Below are positions 25,740 through 34,985 of a stretch of DNA of 54,382 nucleotides, piece after piece. Source of the stretch: Flavobacteriaceae bacterium (GTDB taxonomy: Bacteria; Bacteroidota; Bacteroidia; Flavobacteriales; Flavobacteriaceae). A program made the position numbers and the translations under genes. The stretch spans positions 1 to 54,382 of the forward strand of contig CANFHF010000013.1 of assembly GCA_947446635.1 (NCBI GenBank). The letters run 5' to 3'. Position 1 is the first letter of the stretch, and the number at the start of each line of letters is the position of its first letter. The notes beneath the pieces were generated by a model. It searched no databases, was not told the origin of the DNA, and saw only the letters and a list, made by a program, of their open reading frames with translations.

Positions 25740-27602
25740 GTGAATTACTTATCAGTAGAAAATATTTCGAAATCTTTTGGAGAGCGTAGCCTTTTTGAAA
25801 ATATTTCATTCGGGATTAACAAAGACCAAAAAATTGCTTTCATAGCCAAGAATGGTTCTGGAAAAACTACCATAATGAACATCATTAACGGATTTGACGA
25901 GCCTGATACTGGGCAAGTAATACTTCGAAAAAGTATTCGAATGTCTTTCCTGTCACAAGACAATAAATTACAGGACGAGTTAACGATTGAGGAAAGTATT
26001 TTCGCCTCGGATAATGAAAGTTTGAAGGTGATTGAAGCGTATGAAAAAGCATTGGAAAACCCTGAAGATGAAGAAGCCTACCAAAAAGCTTTCGACGGAA
26101 TGGACCAACACAATGCTTGGGATTTTGAAACCCAATACAAACAAATTTTGTTCAAATTAAAGTTGGAAGACTTTAAATTGAAAGTAAAAAACCTTTCGGG
26201 TGGACAGAAAAAACGGTTGTCTTTGGCCATTATTTTAATCAATCGTCCTGACTTATTGATTCTCGATGAACCCACGAATCACTTAGACTTGGAGATGATC
26301 GAATGGCTGGAAAGTTATTTTGCCAAAGAAAACATTACCTTGTTTATGGTAACGCACGACCGTTTCTTTTTGGAGCGTGTTTGTAACGAAATCATCGAAC
26401 TCGACAACGGAAAAATCTACCAATACAAGGGCAATTACTCTTATTATTTAGAGAAAAAAGAAGAGCGCATTGCTTCCGAAAATTCAAGTGTGGATAAAGC
26501 ACAAAACTTGTTTGTCAAAGAACTCGAATGGATGCGTCGCCAACCAAAAGCCAGAACCTGTAAAAGCAAATCGCGTCAGGATGATTTCTACGTGATTAAG
26601 GAAAAGGCGCAAAGCCGCCGTCGGGAAAACGCAGTGGAACTCGAAATCAATATGGAGCGCATGGGAAGCAAGATTATCGAGCTTCACAAGGTTTCCAAAA
26701 AATTCAAAGACCATGTCATTTTGGACAATTTCAGCTTCGATTTTCAACGGGGAGAACGTGTTGGAATCATTGGAAAAAACGGAACCGGAAAATCGACTTT
26801 TTTAAACTTAATTACTGGAACCATTCCCTTAGATGGTGGAAAAGTGATTAAGGGTGACACCATTAAAGTGGGGTATTACACCCAAAGTGGCATCAACCCG
26901 AAACCGGGACAAAAAGTAATTGATATTATCAAGGAATACGGAGAATACATTCCGCTCACGAAAGGGAAAATTATTTCGGCGGGTCAATTGTTGGAGCGGT
27001 TTCTTTTTGACCGAAAAAAACAACACGATTTTGTCGAAAAATTGAGCGGTGGCGAGTTGAAGCGTTTGTATTTATGCACCGTTTTAATTCAGAACCCGAA
27101 TTTCTTGATTCTGGATGAACCCACGAATGATTTGGATATTGTAACCTTGAATGTTTTAGAAAGTTTCCTTTTGGACTATCCGGGTTGTTTGTTGGTTGTT
27201 TCGCACGATAGGTATTTCATGGATAAAATTGTAGATAATTTATTTGTTTTTAGAGGACAAGGCGAAATAGAAAATTTCCCAGGAAACTACTCCGATTTCA
27301 GGGCGTATGAAGATAGCGCCGATGTAGCCCAAAAAGAAGACAACAAGGCTGAGAAGAAAGACTGGAAACAAAACAATCCAACCGGAAATCTAACTTTCAA
27401 CGAGCAAAAAGAATTCCAGAAAATCGAGAGAGAAATCAAGGACTTAGAGATTGACAAAGCTAAAATAGAACAATTATTTTCTGACGGAAAAGTAGACGAA
27501 AAAGAGGTTCTGGCTAAAGCCAAAGAACTAGAAAATATAATCACTAAAATCGAAGTGAAAGAGGAACGATGGTTTGAATTGAGCGCAAAGATTGAAGGAT
27601 AA
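25740..27602 (+). CDS. ABC-F family ATPase (Uup/EttA-like)
   Basis: A 620-residue soluble protein with two ATPase domains and no membrane helices. Domain 1 has Walker A GKNGSGKTT, signature LSGGQKKRLSLA and Walker B LLILDEPTNHLDLEMIEW; domain 2 has GKNGTGKST, LSGGELKRLYL and FLILDEPTNDLD. A linker rich in basic residues (about 250-310) separates them, and a C-terminal coiled coil (about 555-620) resembles Uup. ABC-F proteins act on ribosomes. I chose GTG 25740 (VNYLSVENISKSFGE) because the promoter lies just upstream; the open frame reaches 25599 but overlaps the divergent gene. Confidence 0.9.
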   Translation: MNYLSVENISKSFGERSLFENISFGINKDQKIAFIAKNGSGKTTIMNIINGFDEPDTGQVILRKSIRMSFLSQDNKLQDELTIEESIFASDNESLKVIEAYEKALENPEDEEAYQKAFDGMDQHNAWDFETQYKQILFKLKLEDFKLKVKNLSGGQKKRLSLAIILINRPDLLILDEPTNHLDLEMIEWLESYFAKENITLFMVTHDRFFLERVCNEIIELDNGKIYQYKGNYSYYLEKKEERIASENSSVDKAQNLFVKELEWMRRQPKARTCKSKSRQDDFYVIKEKAQSRRRENAVELEINMERMGSKIIELHKVSKKFKDHVILDNFSFDFQRGERVGIIGKNGTGKSTFLNLITGTIPLDGGKVIKGDTIKVGYYTQSGINPKPGQKVIDIIKEYGEYIPLTKGKIISAGQLLERFLFDRKKQHDFVEKLSGGELKRLYLCTVLIQNPNFLILDEPTNDLDIVTLNVLESFLLDYPGCLLVVSHDRYFMDKIVDNLFVFRGQGEIENFPGNYSDFRAYEDSADVAQKEDNKAEKKDWKQNNPTGNLTFNEQKEFQKIEREIKDLEIDKAKIEQLFSDGKVDEKEVLAKAKELENIITKIEVKEERWFELSAKIEG

Positions 27603-27687
27603 AATGTTATTTTGAATCATTTTAAAGCCTAACATTAGTTTTTTTTAAAAAAATGGGTTTTAATTCTTTTTTTTGGGGAAATTCATA

Positions 27688-27715
27688 TTGTTATAAAAAC
27701 AAATATTTATATTTG
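27688..27715 (+). promoter_or_regulatory. Promoter of the secreted 135-residue protein gene
   Basis: TATATTTG at 27708-27715 fits TAnnTTTG; a TTG at 27688-27690 lies 17 nt upstream. The gene starts at 27797, leaving a 5' leader of about 75 nt. Confidence 0.65.
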
Positions 27716-27796
27716 ACGAAATTAATACAAGATTCTTTGTAAAACTTTAAAATCAGAAGTTTTAGATTGAAAATACAAAACATTAATATAAAAACT

Positions 27797-28204
27797 ATGA
27801 AAAAATCTACTCAAATCTTCTTACTAAAATCATTGGTTCTCCTTATTTTCTGTATTGGAACATCGATGAATGCTCAAACATTTGTGAAACATTACGATCA
27901 CGTATTAAAAAAAGACCGAATAAATAATGAAATCGGAAAATTAGAAGAAATAAACCTAAAGGTCATCTTTAGTGGCAATGACAAAGGAGACATAGTATTT
28001 TATTTTGATTCTTCCGAAAGTGCAGAAAGGTATTATAAAGTAGGAACTATCAAAGAAGGCGTTTCAAAAGACGGTTTGAAATACAGATACATCACAACCA
28101 CTTCAGAAGACGGAAATAAAGTAATTATGCAATTGTTTGATAATGGAATTTTTAGAGTTCACTCTCAAGATTACACCATGGAATACCAAGAACAATCCAA
28201 TTAG
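27797..28204 (+). CDS. Exported hypothetical protein
   Basis: A 135-residue protein from ATG 27797, chosen because MKKSTQIFLLKSLVLLIFC begins a normal signal peptide ending MNAQ; an upstream frame extension of ten codons lacks this. The mature part is beta-rich and polar (DKGDIVFYFDSSESAERYY, KVIMQLFDNGIFRVH). No family recognised. It is a single-gene transcript with its own promoter and a terminator at 28277. Confidence 0.7.
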   Translation: MKKSTQIFLLKSLVLLIFCIGTSMNAQTFVKHYDHVLKKDRINNEIGKLEEINLKVIFSGNDKGDIVFYFDSSESAERYYKVGTIKEGVSKDGLKYRYITTTSEDGNKVIMQLFDNGIFRVHSQDYTMEYQEQSN

Positions 28205-28276
28205 TGCACCCAATAGACATCATGTTCTGACACAACCAAAGAAAAACGGATTTTGGAAGAAGATGTTAACCCATAA

Positions 28277-28309
28277 AAAAACCACAACTAGTTGTGGTTT
28301 TTTTATTTC
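28277..28309 (+). terminator. Terminator after the exported protein gene
   Basis: AAAACCACAACTAGTTGTGGTTTT is a perfect palindromic stem followed by a T-run, 73 nt after the stop codon. Confidence 0.85.
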
Positions 28310-28430
28310 TTAAATTTATTGTTTAGCGGATCCAAGTCATAAAGTTTGTCAATTTTGTAACTTTTGACTTTAAGACATTGGACATTTGGCTAATATCTTG
28401 TTATCTTCGCAATCCTTTTTACAACTTTTT

Positions 28431-29210
28431 ATGTTATTCCAAATAAAAGCCTATCTCAAATTTCTCTGGAATTCCAAAAACGAACACGCAGTGCATTCGC
28501 CATTTGTGTTTCAATTGGTAACCAAATGTTTTTATGACCGAAAACCAAAACTCGAATATCAAGTTCTAAAAAACTATCGAAATTCACTTTTAGAAAACAA
28601 AAACACAATTGAAGTAACTGATTTTGGAGTTGGTTCGAAAATTTTCAAATCCAATTCAAGACAAATCTCAAAGATTGCCAAAACCACTGGAATTAGTCGA
28701 AAACGTTCTGAATTATTGTTTCGAATTACAAAGTATTTTCAACCCGAAAGTATTATGGAAATTGGAACTTCATTAGGTTTAGCTACTTCCTCCCTAGCCT
28801 TAGGAAATCCAAAGGCAGAAATAACAACATTGGAAGGTTGTCCAGAAACAGCAAAAATAGCGCAGGATCAATTCGGAAAAATTGGCTTAACTAATATTAA
28901 TTCTGTTGTAACCGAATTCAATAATTACTTCAAGACCCAAGACCCAAGACCCAAGACCCAATACCTAATTTTCTTCGACGGCAACCATTCCAAAAAAGCC
29001 ACCTTGGATTATTTTGAAATTTTATTACCAACAATTACCAATGAAACAGTTTGGATTTTCGATGATATATATTGGTCAGCAGAAATGGAAGAAGCCTGGG
29101 AAATAATCAAAACGCATCCAAAAGTGACTCTTACAATTGATACTTTTCAATGGGGATTAGTGTTTTTTAGAAAAGAACAAGAAAAAGAGCATTTTGTGAT
29201 TCGAGTTTAA
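28431..29210 (+). CDS. SAM-dependent O-methyltransferase-like protein
   Basis: A 259-residue class I methyltransferase. The SAM site is SIMEIGTSLGLATSSLAL (about 105-122) followed by the acidic strand EITTLEGCPE; IFFDGNHSKKATLDYF (about 177-192) resembles O-methyltransferases of the caffeoyl-CoA type. N-terminal HAVHSPFVFQLVTKCFYD is conserved in Bacteroidota relatives. ATG 28431 is preferred over an upstream in-frame TTG at 28386. Codons about 168-177 are made of four AAGACCC units. Substrate unknown. Confidence 0.8.
   Translation: MLFQIKAYLKFLWNSKNEHAVHSPFVFQLVTKCFYDRKPKLEYQVLKNYRNSLLENKNTIEVTDFGVGSKIFKSNSRQISKIAKTTGISRKRSELLFRITKYFQPESIMEIGTSLGLATSSLALGNPKAEITTLEGCPETAKIAQDQFGKIGLTNINSVVTEFNNYFKTQDPRPKTQYLIFFDGNHSKKATLDYFEILLPTITNETVWIFDDIYWSAEMEEAWEIIKTHPKVTLTIDTFQWGLVFFRKEQEKEHFVIRV
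28932..28959. repeat. Four tandem AAGACCC heptamers inside the methyltransferase gene
   Basis: Exactly four copies of a 7-bp unit. Because seven is not a multiple of three, gain or loss of one copy would shift the frame. The encoded KTQDPRPKTQ lies between the SAM site and the FFDGNH motif. Confidence 0.8.
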
Positions 29211-29314
29211 ATAAGTTATTGAAACGAAAATGGATTTCAATCCACTATTATAAAAATCAATTTTGTACTTTTAAAATCTGAAATAAAAATCCTTAATCTA
29301 CATTCTGAAATCTA

Positions 29315-30007
29315 ATGAAGCCACTAATCAAAATAACCAACATCAAACGAGATTTTGTTCTTGGAAATGAAATTGTTTACGTGCTAAAAGGGATTGATTT
29401 AGAAATAAACAAAGGCGAATACGTAGCCCTTATGGGACCTTCTGGTTCCGGAAAATCAACGTTAATGAACATCTTGGGTTGTTTAGATACACCTACTTCG
29501 GGAAATTATATTTTAAATGGAAAAGACGTTAGTCAGATGAGTGATAATGAATTGGCCGAAATTCGAAACAAGGAAATAGGCTTTGTTTTTCAAACTTTCA
29601 ACCTTTTACCAAGAACCACTGCACTCGACAATGTAGCTTTACCCATGATTTATGCTGGTTATTCCAAATCCGAAAGAAGAGCAAGAGCTACAAAAGTATT
29701 AAAGGAAGTGAATTTAGGCGATAGGATGAGTTTTCAACCCAATCAGCTTTCGGGAGGACAAAGGCAAAGAGTAGCAATAGCCAGAGCCTTGGTTAACAAA
29801 CCTTCTATTATTCTTGCTGATGAACCCACAGGAAATTTGGACAGCAAAACTTCCGAAGAAATCATGAAGCTTTTAAAAGAAATTCACGATAAAGGGAATA
29901 CCATAATTGTGGTCACCCACGAAGAAGAAATCGCTGCCCATGCTAACAGAATTATTCGGCTGCGAGATGGAATAATTGAAAGCGATTCAATTACAATTAA
30001 CAATTGA
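29315..30007 (+). CDS. ABC transporter ATP-binding protein (LolD/MacB type)
   Basis: A 230-residue ATPase: Walker [11 protein letters not shown]-loop [18 protein letters not shown], signature [16 protein letters not shown], Walker [13 protein letters not shown] and switch VTHEEEIA. It is of the LolCDE/MacB class that drives lipoprotein release or efflux, but no permease is adjacent. The final codons (ITINN) are formed by an interspersed ATTATCAATT-type repeat. It is 14 nt ahead of the cobalamin adenosyltransferase gene. Confidence 0.9.
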   Translation: MKPLIKITNIKRDFVLGNEIVYVLKGIDLEINKGEYVALMGPSGSGKSTLMNILGCLDTPTSGNYILNGKDVSQMSDNELAEIRNKEIGFVFQTFNLLPRTTALDNVALPMIYAGYSKSERRARATKVLKEVNLGDRMSFQPNQLSGGQRQRVAIARALVNKPSIILADEPTGNLDSKTSEEIMKLLKEIHDKGNTIIVVTHEEEIAAHANRIIRLRDGIIESDSITINN

Positions 30008-30020
30008 TAATTATCAATTA
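29988..30020. repeat. AT-rich interspersed repeat at the LolD-like 3' end
   Basis: CAATTACAATTAACAATTGATAATTATCAATT-type repeat (33 bp), sharing units with 12569-12602. It contains the stop codon of the ATPase gene and fills the gap to the next start. Confidence 0.55.
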
Positions 30021-30021
30021 A

Positions 30022-30591
30022 ATGAAAATATACACTAAGACCGGTGATAAAGGCACCACATCACTTTTTGGCGGAACCCGAGTTCCAAAAGACCATATTC
30101 GAATTGAAAGTTACGGAACGGTAGATGAGTTGAATTCCCATATTGGGTTAATTCGAGATCAAGAAATGAATCCACATTTCAAAAAAATCCTAATAGAAAT
30201 TCAAGATCGATTGTTTACTATTGGCGCCATTCTTGCCACTCCACCTGAAAAAGAAGTGAAGAAAAACGGAGAATTACGTTTACAAAAACTAGGAATTATA
30301 GATAGTGATATTGTATTACTCGAAAACGAAATTGACACTATGGAAGAGGCACTTCTGCCAATGACTCATTTTGTTTTACCGGGCGGACACACCACGGTGT
30401 CATATTGTCATATTGCACGATGCGTTTGTCGGCGCGCAGAACGTATGGCCGTACATTTAGACCACAACGAACCCGTTGCCGAAATTGTAATTATGTACTT
30501 AAATCGCCTTTCTGACTATCTTTTTGTGTTGGCACGAAAGTTGTCAAATGATTTAAACGCTGACGAAGCAAAATGGATTCCGAGAAAATAA
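30022..30591 (+). CDS. Cob(I)alamin adenosyltransferase (PduO/MMAB type)
   Basis: A 189-residue ATP:corrinoid adenosyltransferase making adenosylcobalamin. MKIYTKTGDKGTTSLFGG is the ATP-binding N-terminus; YGTVDELNSHIGL and the C-terminal RCVCRRAERMAVHL and LNRLSDYLFVLAR blocks (conserved Arg and Asp) are characteristic. It probably serves methylmalonyl-CoA mutase or B12-dependent enzymes outside the window; whether the B12-type radical SAM at 11214 needs it is not known. Confidence 0.94.
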   Translation: MKIYTKTGDKGTTSLFGGTRVPKDHIRIESYGTVDELNSHIGLIRDQEMNPHFKKILIEIQDRLFTIGAILATPPEKEVKKNGELRLQKLGIIDSDIVLLENEIDTMEEALLPMTHFVLPGGHTTVSYCHIARCVCRRAERMAVHLDHNEPVAEIVIMYLNRLSDYLFVLARKLSNDLNADEAKWIPRK

Positions 30592-30682
30592 GATTTCAGA
30601 TTTAAAAATCGTTAATCCGAAATCAAAAATCAGCAATCAATAAAACGTTCTTAACTTTATTTAAAAATAAATGAATTTTTAC

Positions 30683-30712
30683 TTGTCTTTTTCAGTAAAA
30701 AATTTATTTTTG
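30683..30712 (+). promoter_or_regulatory. Promoter of the DUF2795 gene
   Basis: TATTTTTG at 30705-30712 fits TAnnTTTG; TTG at 30683-30685 lies 19 nt upstream. The gene starts at 30735. Confidence 0.65.
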
Positions 30713-30734
30713 CACAAAACTAAACAGACAAAAG

Positions 30735-30956
30735 ATGTATTGGACTTTAGAATTAGCATCCTATCTAAGCGATGCACCGTGGCCTGCTAACAAAGATGAA
30801 CTTATCGACTACGCTATTAGAGCTGGAGCCCCATTAGAAGTAGTGGAAAACCTACAATCTATAGAGGATGAAGGTGAGGTATACGAATCGATGGAAGAAA
30901 TATGGCCAGATTATCCTACTGACGAAGATTATCTTTGGAATGAGGATGAATATTAA
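30735..30956 (+). CDS. DUF2795 domain protein
   Basis: A 73-residue acidic protein: MYWTLELASYLSDAPWPANK, then helix KDELIDYAIRAGAPLEVVENLQSI and an acidic tail rich in Asp/Glu and Tyr. The D-A-P-W-P-A-x-K-D-E-L-I-x-Y-A pattern is the DUF2795 family of Bacteroidota, of unknown function. Own promoter and own terminator make it a monocistronic unit ahead of secA. Confidence 0.85.
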   Translation: MYWTLELASYLSDAPWPANKDELIDYAIRAGAPLEVVENLQSIEDEGEVYESMEEIWPDYPTDEDYLWNEDEY

Positions 30957-30970
30957 AAAATATCAAGAAA

Positions 30971-30999
30971 AAAGTCTCAAAAGAGGCTTTTTTTTTGTT
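30971..30999 (+). terminator. Terminator after the DUF2795 gene
   Basis: AAAGTCTC and GAGGCTTT form an 8-bp stem (one G-T pair) around an AAAA loop, followed by a nine-T run. Confidence 0.8.
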
Positions 31000-31039
31000 T
31001 AAATTTACGCACTTTTATAATTAGAAATACAAACACAAT

Positions 31040-34000
31040 ATGAGTTTCATAAATAGCATCATCAAAGCCTTTGTAGGCGATAAATCGCAAAAAGACGTTA
31101 AGGCTTTACAACCTTATTTAACCAAAATTAAAACGTTTGAAAGCGGTCTTGCTGCATTATCAAATGACGAACTTCGTGCTAGGACGGACTTTTTTAAAGA
31201 AAAAATAAAACAAGCACGTTCGGAGAAAGATGCTAAAATTGTTTCCATTCAACTAGAAGCTGAAAATGTTGAAGATATCGACAAACGTGAAGATTTATAC
31301 TTGGCGATGGATGCCTTGGAAAAAGAAGCTTACGATATTTCGGAAAAAACGTTGATGGAAATTCTTCCTGAAGCTTTTGCAGTAGTAAAAGAAACGGCGA
31401 GACGATTTAAAGAAAATACCAATATACAAGTAACCGCATCGGCTAAAGACCGTGAACTTTCAGCTACGAAAAGCTATATCACATTAGATGGAGAGAATGC
31501 CATTTGGGCAAATTCTTGGAATGCGGCAGGAAAGCAAATCACTTGGGATATGATTCATTATGACGTCCAGTTGATAGGCGGAATGGTGTTGCATGAAGGT
31601 AAAATTGCCGAAATGCAAACCGGTGAAGGAAAAACATTAGTGGCTACTCTGCCTCTTTATTTGAATGCTTTAACTGGAAACGGAGTACATTTAGTGACCG
31701 TAAATGACTATTTAGCCAAACGGGATAGTACCTGGAAAGCGCCTTTATTCGAATTTCATGGATTGACTGTGGATTGTATCGACAATCATCAACCCAATTC
31801 AGAAGGCAGAAAAAAAGCATACGATTCTGACATCACTTATGGAACAAACAACGAGTTTGGTTTTGATTATTTGAGAGATAATATGGCGCATTCGCCAGAG
31901 GATTTGGTACAACGAAAACACAATTATGCCATTGTCGATGAGGTCGATTCAGTGTTGATTGACGATGCCAGAACTCCATTGATTATATCAGGTCCTGTGC
32001 CACAAGGAGATCGTCATGAATTTAACGAGTTGAAACCAAAAATCGAAAACTTGGTAAGTTTACAGAGACAATTGGCTAACGGATTTTTATCGGACGCTAA
32101 AAAATTAATCAAGGAAGGTAATGCCAAAGAAGGTGGTTTTTTATTATTGAGAGCTTTCAGAAGTCTCCCTAAAAACAAAGCCTTAATTAAGTTTTTGAGT
32201 GAAGAAGGTATCAAACAACTGCTTCAAAAAACTGAAAACCAGTACATGCAAGACAACAATCGCGAAATGCCAAAAGTGGATGAAGCCCTGTATTTTGTAA
32301 TCGAAGAAAAAAACAACCAAGTAGAATTAACAGATAACGGAATTAAATTCCTTTCGGGAGATACCGATAGTGATTTTTTTGTACTTCCAGACATTGGAAC
32401 TGAAATTGCACGTATCGAAAAGAAAAAATTAGATAAAGATGCAGAAGCAGAGGAAAAAGAAAAATTATTTCAAGATTTTGGTATCAAGAGTGAGCGTATT
32501 CACACTTTGACACAATTACTAAAAGCCTATACCCTTTTCGAAAAAGATGTCGAATACGTAATCATGGACAACAAAATTATGATTGTCGATGAGCAAACGG
32601 GGCGTATTATGGACGGTCGTCGTTATTCTGATGGTTTACACCAAGCAATTGAAGCCAAAGAAAGCGTTAAAATTGAAGACGCAACCCAAACTTTCGCAAC
32701 GGTTACTTTGCAGAATTATTTCAGAATGTATAGTAAATTGGGTGGTATGACCGGAACTGCAGTTACAGAAGCTGGTGAGTTATGGCAAATATACAAATTG
32801 GATGTGGTAGAAATCCCTACCAACAGACCTATGATCCGAAAAGACAAAGAAGATTTTATCTATAAAACCACTCGTGAAAAATTTAATGCCGTAATCGAGG
32901 ATGTAACCGAGTTATCAAAAGCTGGAAGACCCGTATTAATTGGTACAACTTCAGTTGAAATTTCGGAATTACTGAGTCGAATGTTGAAAATGCGGGGTGT
33001 TGCCCATAACGTTTTGAATGCCAAAATGCACAAACAAGAAGCGCAAATTGTGGAAGAAGCAGGAAAGCCTGGAGTTGTAACCATTGCAACTAATATGGCG
33101 GGTCGTGGAACGGATATCAAATTATCCGCTGAAGTAAAAGCCGTGGGAGGTTTAGCTATCGTTGGTACGGAACGTCACGATTCTCGTCGTGTAGACCGCC
33201 AATTACGTGGTCGTGCTGGGCGTCAAGGAGATCCAGGAAGTTCCCAATTTTATGTTTCTCTTGAAGACAATTTGATGCGTTTGTTTGGTTCCGAAAGAGT
33301 CGCGAAAGTGATGGACAGAATGGGATTGGAAGAAGGCGAAGTAATACAACATTCGATGATGACCAAATCTATCGAAAGAGCTCAGAAAAAAGTAGAAGAA
33401 AACAATTTTGGCGTTCGTAAGCGATTGTTAGAATATGATGATGTAATGAATGCGCAACGAGAGGTAGTGTACAAACGCCGTCGTCACGCTTTGTTTGGGG
33501 AACGCTTGAAATTGGATATTGCCAATATGTTGTATGATACTTGCGATTTAATTGTGTGTGATAATAAAGGAACAAACGATTTTAAAAACTTCGAATTCGA
33601 ATTGATTCGTTATTTTTCTATCACTTCCCCAGTTTCAGAAAGTGATTTCAGTAAATTGACCGATATAGAATTGACCGGGAAAGTATATAAATCTGCTTTG
33701 ACATTTTATACCGAAAAAACCGAACGCAGCGCAAGAGAAGCATATCCTATTATCAGCAATGTTTATGAAGATAAAAATAATCATTTTGAGCGTATTATAG
33801 TTCCATTTACGGACGGAATAAAATCGCTGAATGTGGTAACTGATTTGAAACGCGCTTACGAATCTAAAGGAAATCAATTGGTTGCCGATTTCGAGAAAAA
33901 CATTACTTTGACCATCGTGGATGAAGCTTGGAAGAAACATTTACGCAAAATGGACGAGTTGAAGCAGTCGGTTCAATTGGCTGTTCACGAACAAAAGGAT

Positions 34001-34381
34001 CCATTGCTTATTTATAAATTTGAAGCTTTCAAGTTATTTAGTTCCATGTTGAACGGCATCAATAAAGAAGTGATTTCGTTCTTGTTTAAAGGCGATTTAC
34101 CGCAACAAACTGCACCATCAATTCAGGAAGCAAAAGATGTTCGTAAAAAAGAAAACTACAAAACCAGTAAAGACGAAATTGTTTCTAGCGAAAGTGCTAA
34201 TAAAGAAGCGGGGCAAACGCAACAACGTCAGGTTACGGAAACCATTGTTCGAGATCAACCAAAAATTAATCGCAATGACACGGTAATCATACAAAATGTA
34301 GCCAATGGACAAACACAAGAAATGAAGTACAAGAAAGCAGAAAGTTTAATAGCTAACGGAACTTGGGTTATAGTTTCTTAA
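31040..34381 (+). CDS. secA: Preprotein translocase ATPase SecA
   Basis: A 1113-residue SecA, long as usual for Bacteroidota because of an insertion of about 100 residues near 330-430 in the first nucleotide-binding domain. Walker [11 protein letters not shown] (about 192-201), [20 protein letters not shown] (DEAD-like), [17 protein letters not shown] and [14 protein letters not shown] mark the motor. It drives preproteins through SecYEG. The C-terminus lacks the SecB-binding zinc motif; it ends [10 protein letters not shown]. The last 41 codons are duplicated at 38943-39065. Confidence 0.97.
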   Translation: MSFINSIIKAFVGDKSQKDVKALQPYLTKIKTFESGLAALSNDELRARTDFFKEKIKQARSEKDAKIVSIQLEAENVEDIDKREDLYLAMDALEKEAYDISEKTLMEILPEAFAVVKETARRFKENTNIQVTASAKDRELSATKSYITLDGENAIWANSWNAAGKQITWDMIHYDVQLIGGMVLHEGKIAEMQTGEGKTLVATLPLYLNALTGNGVHLVTVNDYLAKRDSTWKAPLFEFHGLTVDCIDNHQPNSEGRKKAYDSDITYGTNNEFGFDYLRDNMAHSPEDLVQRKHNYAIVDEVDSVLIDDARTPLIISGPVPQGDRHEFNELKPKIENLVSLQRQLANGFLSDAKKLIKEGNAKEGGFLLLRAFRSLPKNKALIKFLSEEGIKQLLQKTENQYMQDNNREMPKVDEALYFVIEEKNNQVELTDNGIKFLSGDTDSDFFVLPDIGTEIARIEKKKLDKDAEAEEKEKLFQDFGIKSERIHTLTQLLKAYTLFEKDVEYVIMDNKIMIVDEQTGRIMDGRRYSDGLHQAIEAKESVKIEDATQTFATVTLQNYFRMYSKLGGMTGTAVTEAGELWQIYKLDVVEIPTNRPMIRKDKEDFIYKTTREKFNAVIEDVTELSKAGRPVLIGTTSVEISELLSRMLKMRGVAHNVLNAKMHKQEAQIVEEAGKPGVVTIATNMAGRGTDIKLSAEVKAVGGLAIVGTERHDSRRVDRQLRGRAGRQGDPGSSQFYVSLEDNLMRLFGSERVAKVMDRMGLEEGEVIQHSMMTKSIERAQKKVEENNFGVRKRLLEYDDVMNAQREVVYKRRRHALFGERLKLDIANMLYDTCDLIVCDNKGTNDFKNFEFELIRYFSITSPVSESDFSKLTDIELTGKVYKSALTFYTEKTERSAREAYPIISNVYEDKNNHFERIIVPFTDGIKSLNVVTDLKRAYESKGNQLVADFEKNITLTIVDEAWKKHLRKMDELKQSVQLAVHEQKDPLLIYKFEAFKLFSSMLNGINKEVISFLFKGDLPQQTAPSIQEAKDVRKKENYKTSKDEIVSSESANKEAGQTQQRQVTETIVRDQPKINRNDTVIIQNVANGQTQEMKYKKAESLIANGTWVIVS

Positions 34382-34403
34382 TAAAAATTTGATTAAATAA
34401 TTC

Positions 34404-34440
34404 AATCCTCAATATCGAAAGTAATTGAGGATTTTTTATG
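34404..34440 (+). terminator. secA terminator
   Basis: AATCCTCAAT and ATTGAGGATT form a perfect 10-bp stem with a 10-nt loop and T-run, 23 nt after the secA stop. A near-identical hairpin is found at 38819. Confidence 0.85.
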
Positions 34441-34478
34441 ATATGACAATTATCATTTTTTTTAACAGAATATTAGTT

Positions 34479-34486
34479 TAAATTTG
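34479..34486 (+). promoter_or_regulatory. -7 promoter box of the TonB-receptor islet
   Basis: TAAATTTG fits TAnnTTTG exactly and lies 26 nt before the TTG start at 34513, probably beginning the three-gene islet transcript. No TTG at the -33 position. Confidence 0.5.
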
Positions 34487-34512
34487 CAATCGTAAAAAAT
34501 GCACATTGCCTT

Positions 34513-34884
34513 TTGAAAATCTTATATTCCATAGTAATTTCTACTCTTTTACTGATACCTTCGTTAGGCAATGTTATCATTTATTTGAATTTTAAGGTTC
34601 ATCAAGAAGAGATTGCAAAAAACTTATGTATTCAAAGAGAAATGAAGGACAACAAATGTAATGGACAATGTTTTTTATCCAAACAACTCAAAAAAGAAGC
34701 TGAAAAAGAAAAACACGAAACCGAAAATTTAAAAGAAAAACAAGAATTAGTCTACATTCCTTCTAATTCAGAACATCATCTTCCTACAATTCTTTCAATT
34801 AAGAAAACAAGAATTCTGGTTTTTTATCTCTGCGAAAAACCAAAATCCGACCAATTAGGGATTTTCCGCCCACCACTCGTATAA
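34513..34884 (+). CDS. Cys-containing small exported/membrane protein of the islet
   Basis: A 123-residue protein from a TTG start (no in-frame ATG at a better place). A hydrophobic N-terminal helix (about 1-27) may be signal or anchor, followed by NLCIQREMKDNKCNGQCFLSK with a CX9CX3C set near residues 38-52, then a Lys/Glu-rich charged stretch and a C-terminal Pro. I do not know the family; the pattern suggests metal binding or a disulfide-bonded periplasmic domain. First gene of the TonB receptor/PepSY islet. Confidence 0.6.
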   Translation: MKILYSIVISTLLLIPSLGNVIIYLNFKVHQEEIAKNLCIQREMKDNKCNGQCFLSKQLKKEAEKEKHETENLKEKQELVYIPSNSEHHLPTILSIKKTRILVFYLCEKPKSDQLGIFRPPLV

Positions 34885-34985
34885 TTATATCATTAGTTTC
34901 CTATTTCAAAACAATTGAAATGCAATTTTTCATTGGCACTAAGACGATGAGATCTTAACTATTATTATAATTTACACAAAATAAA

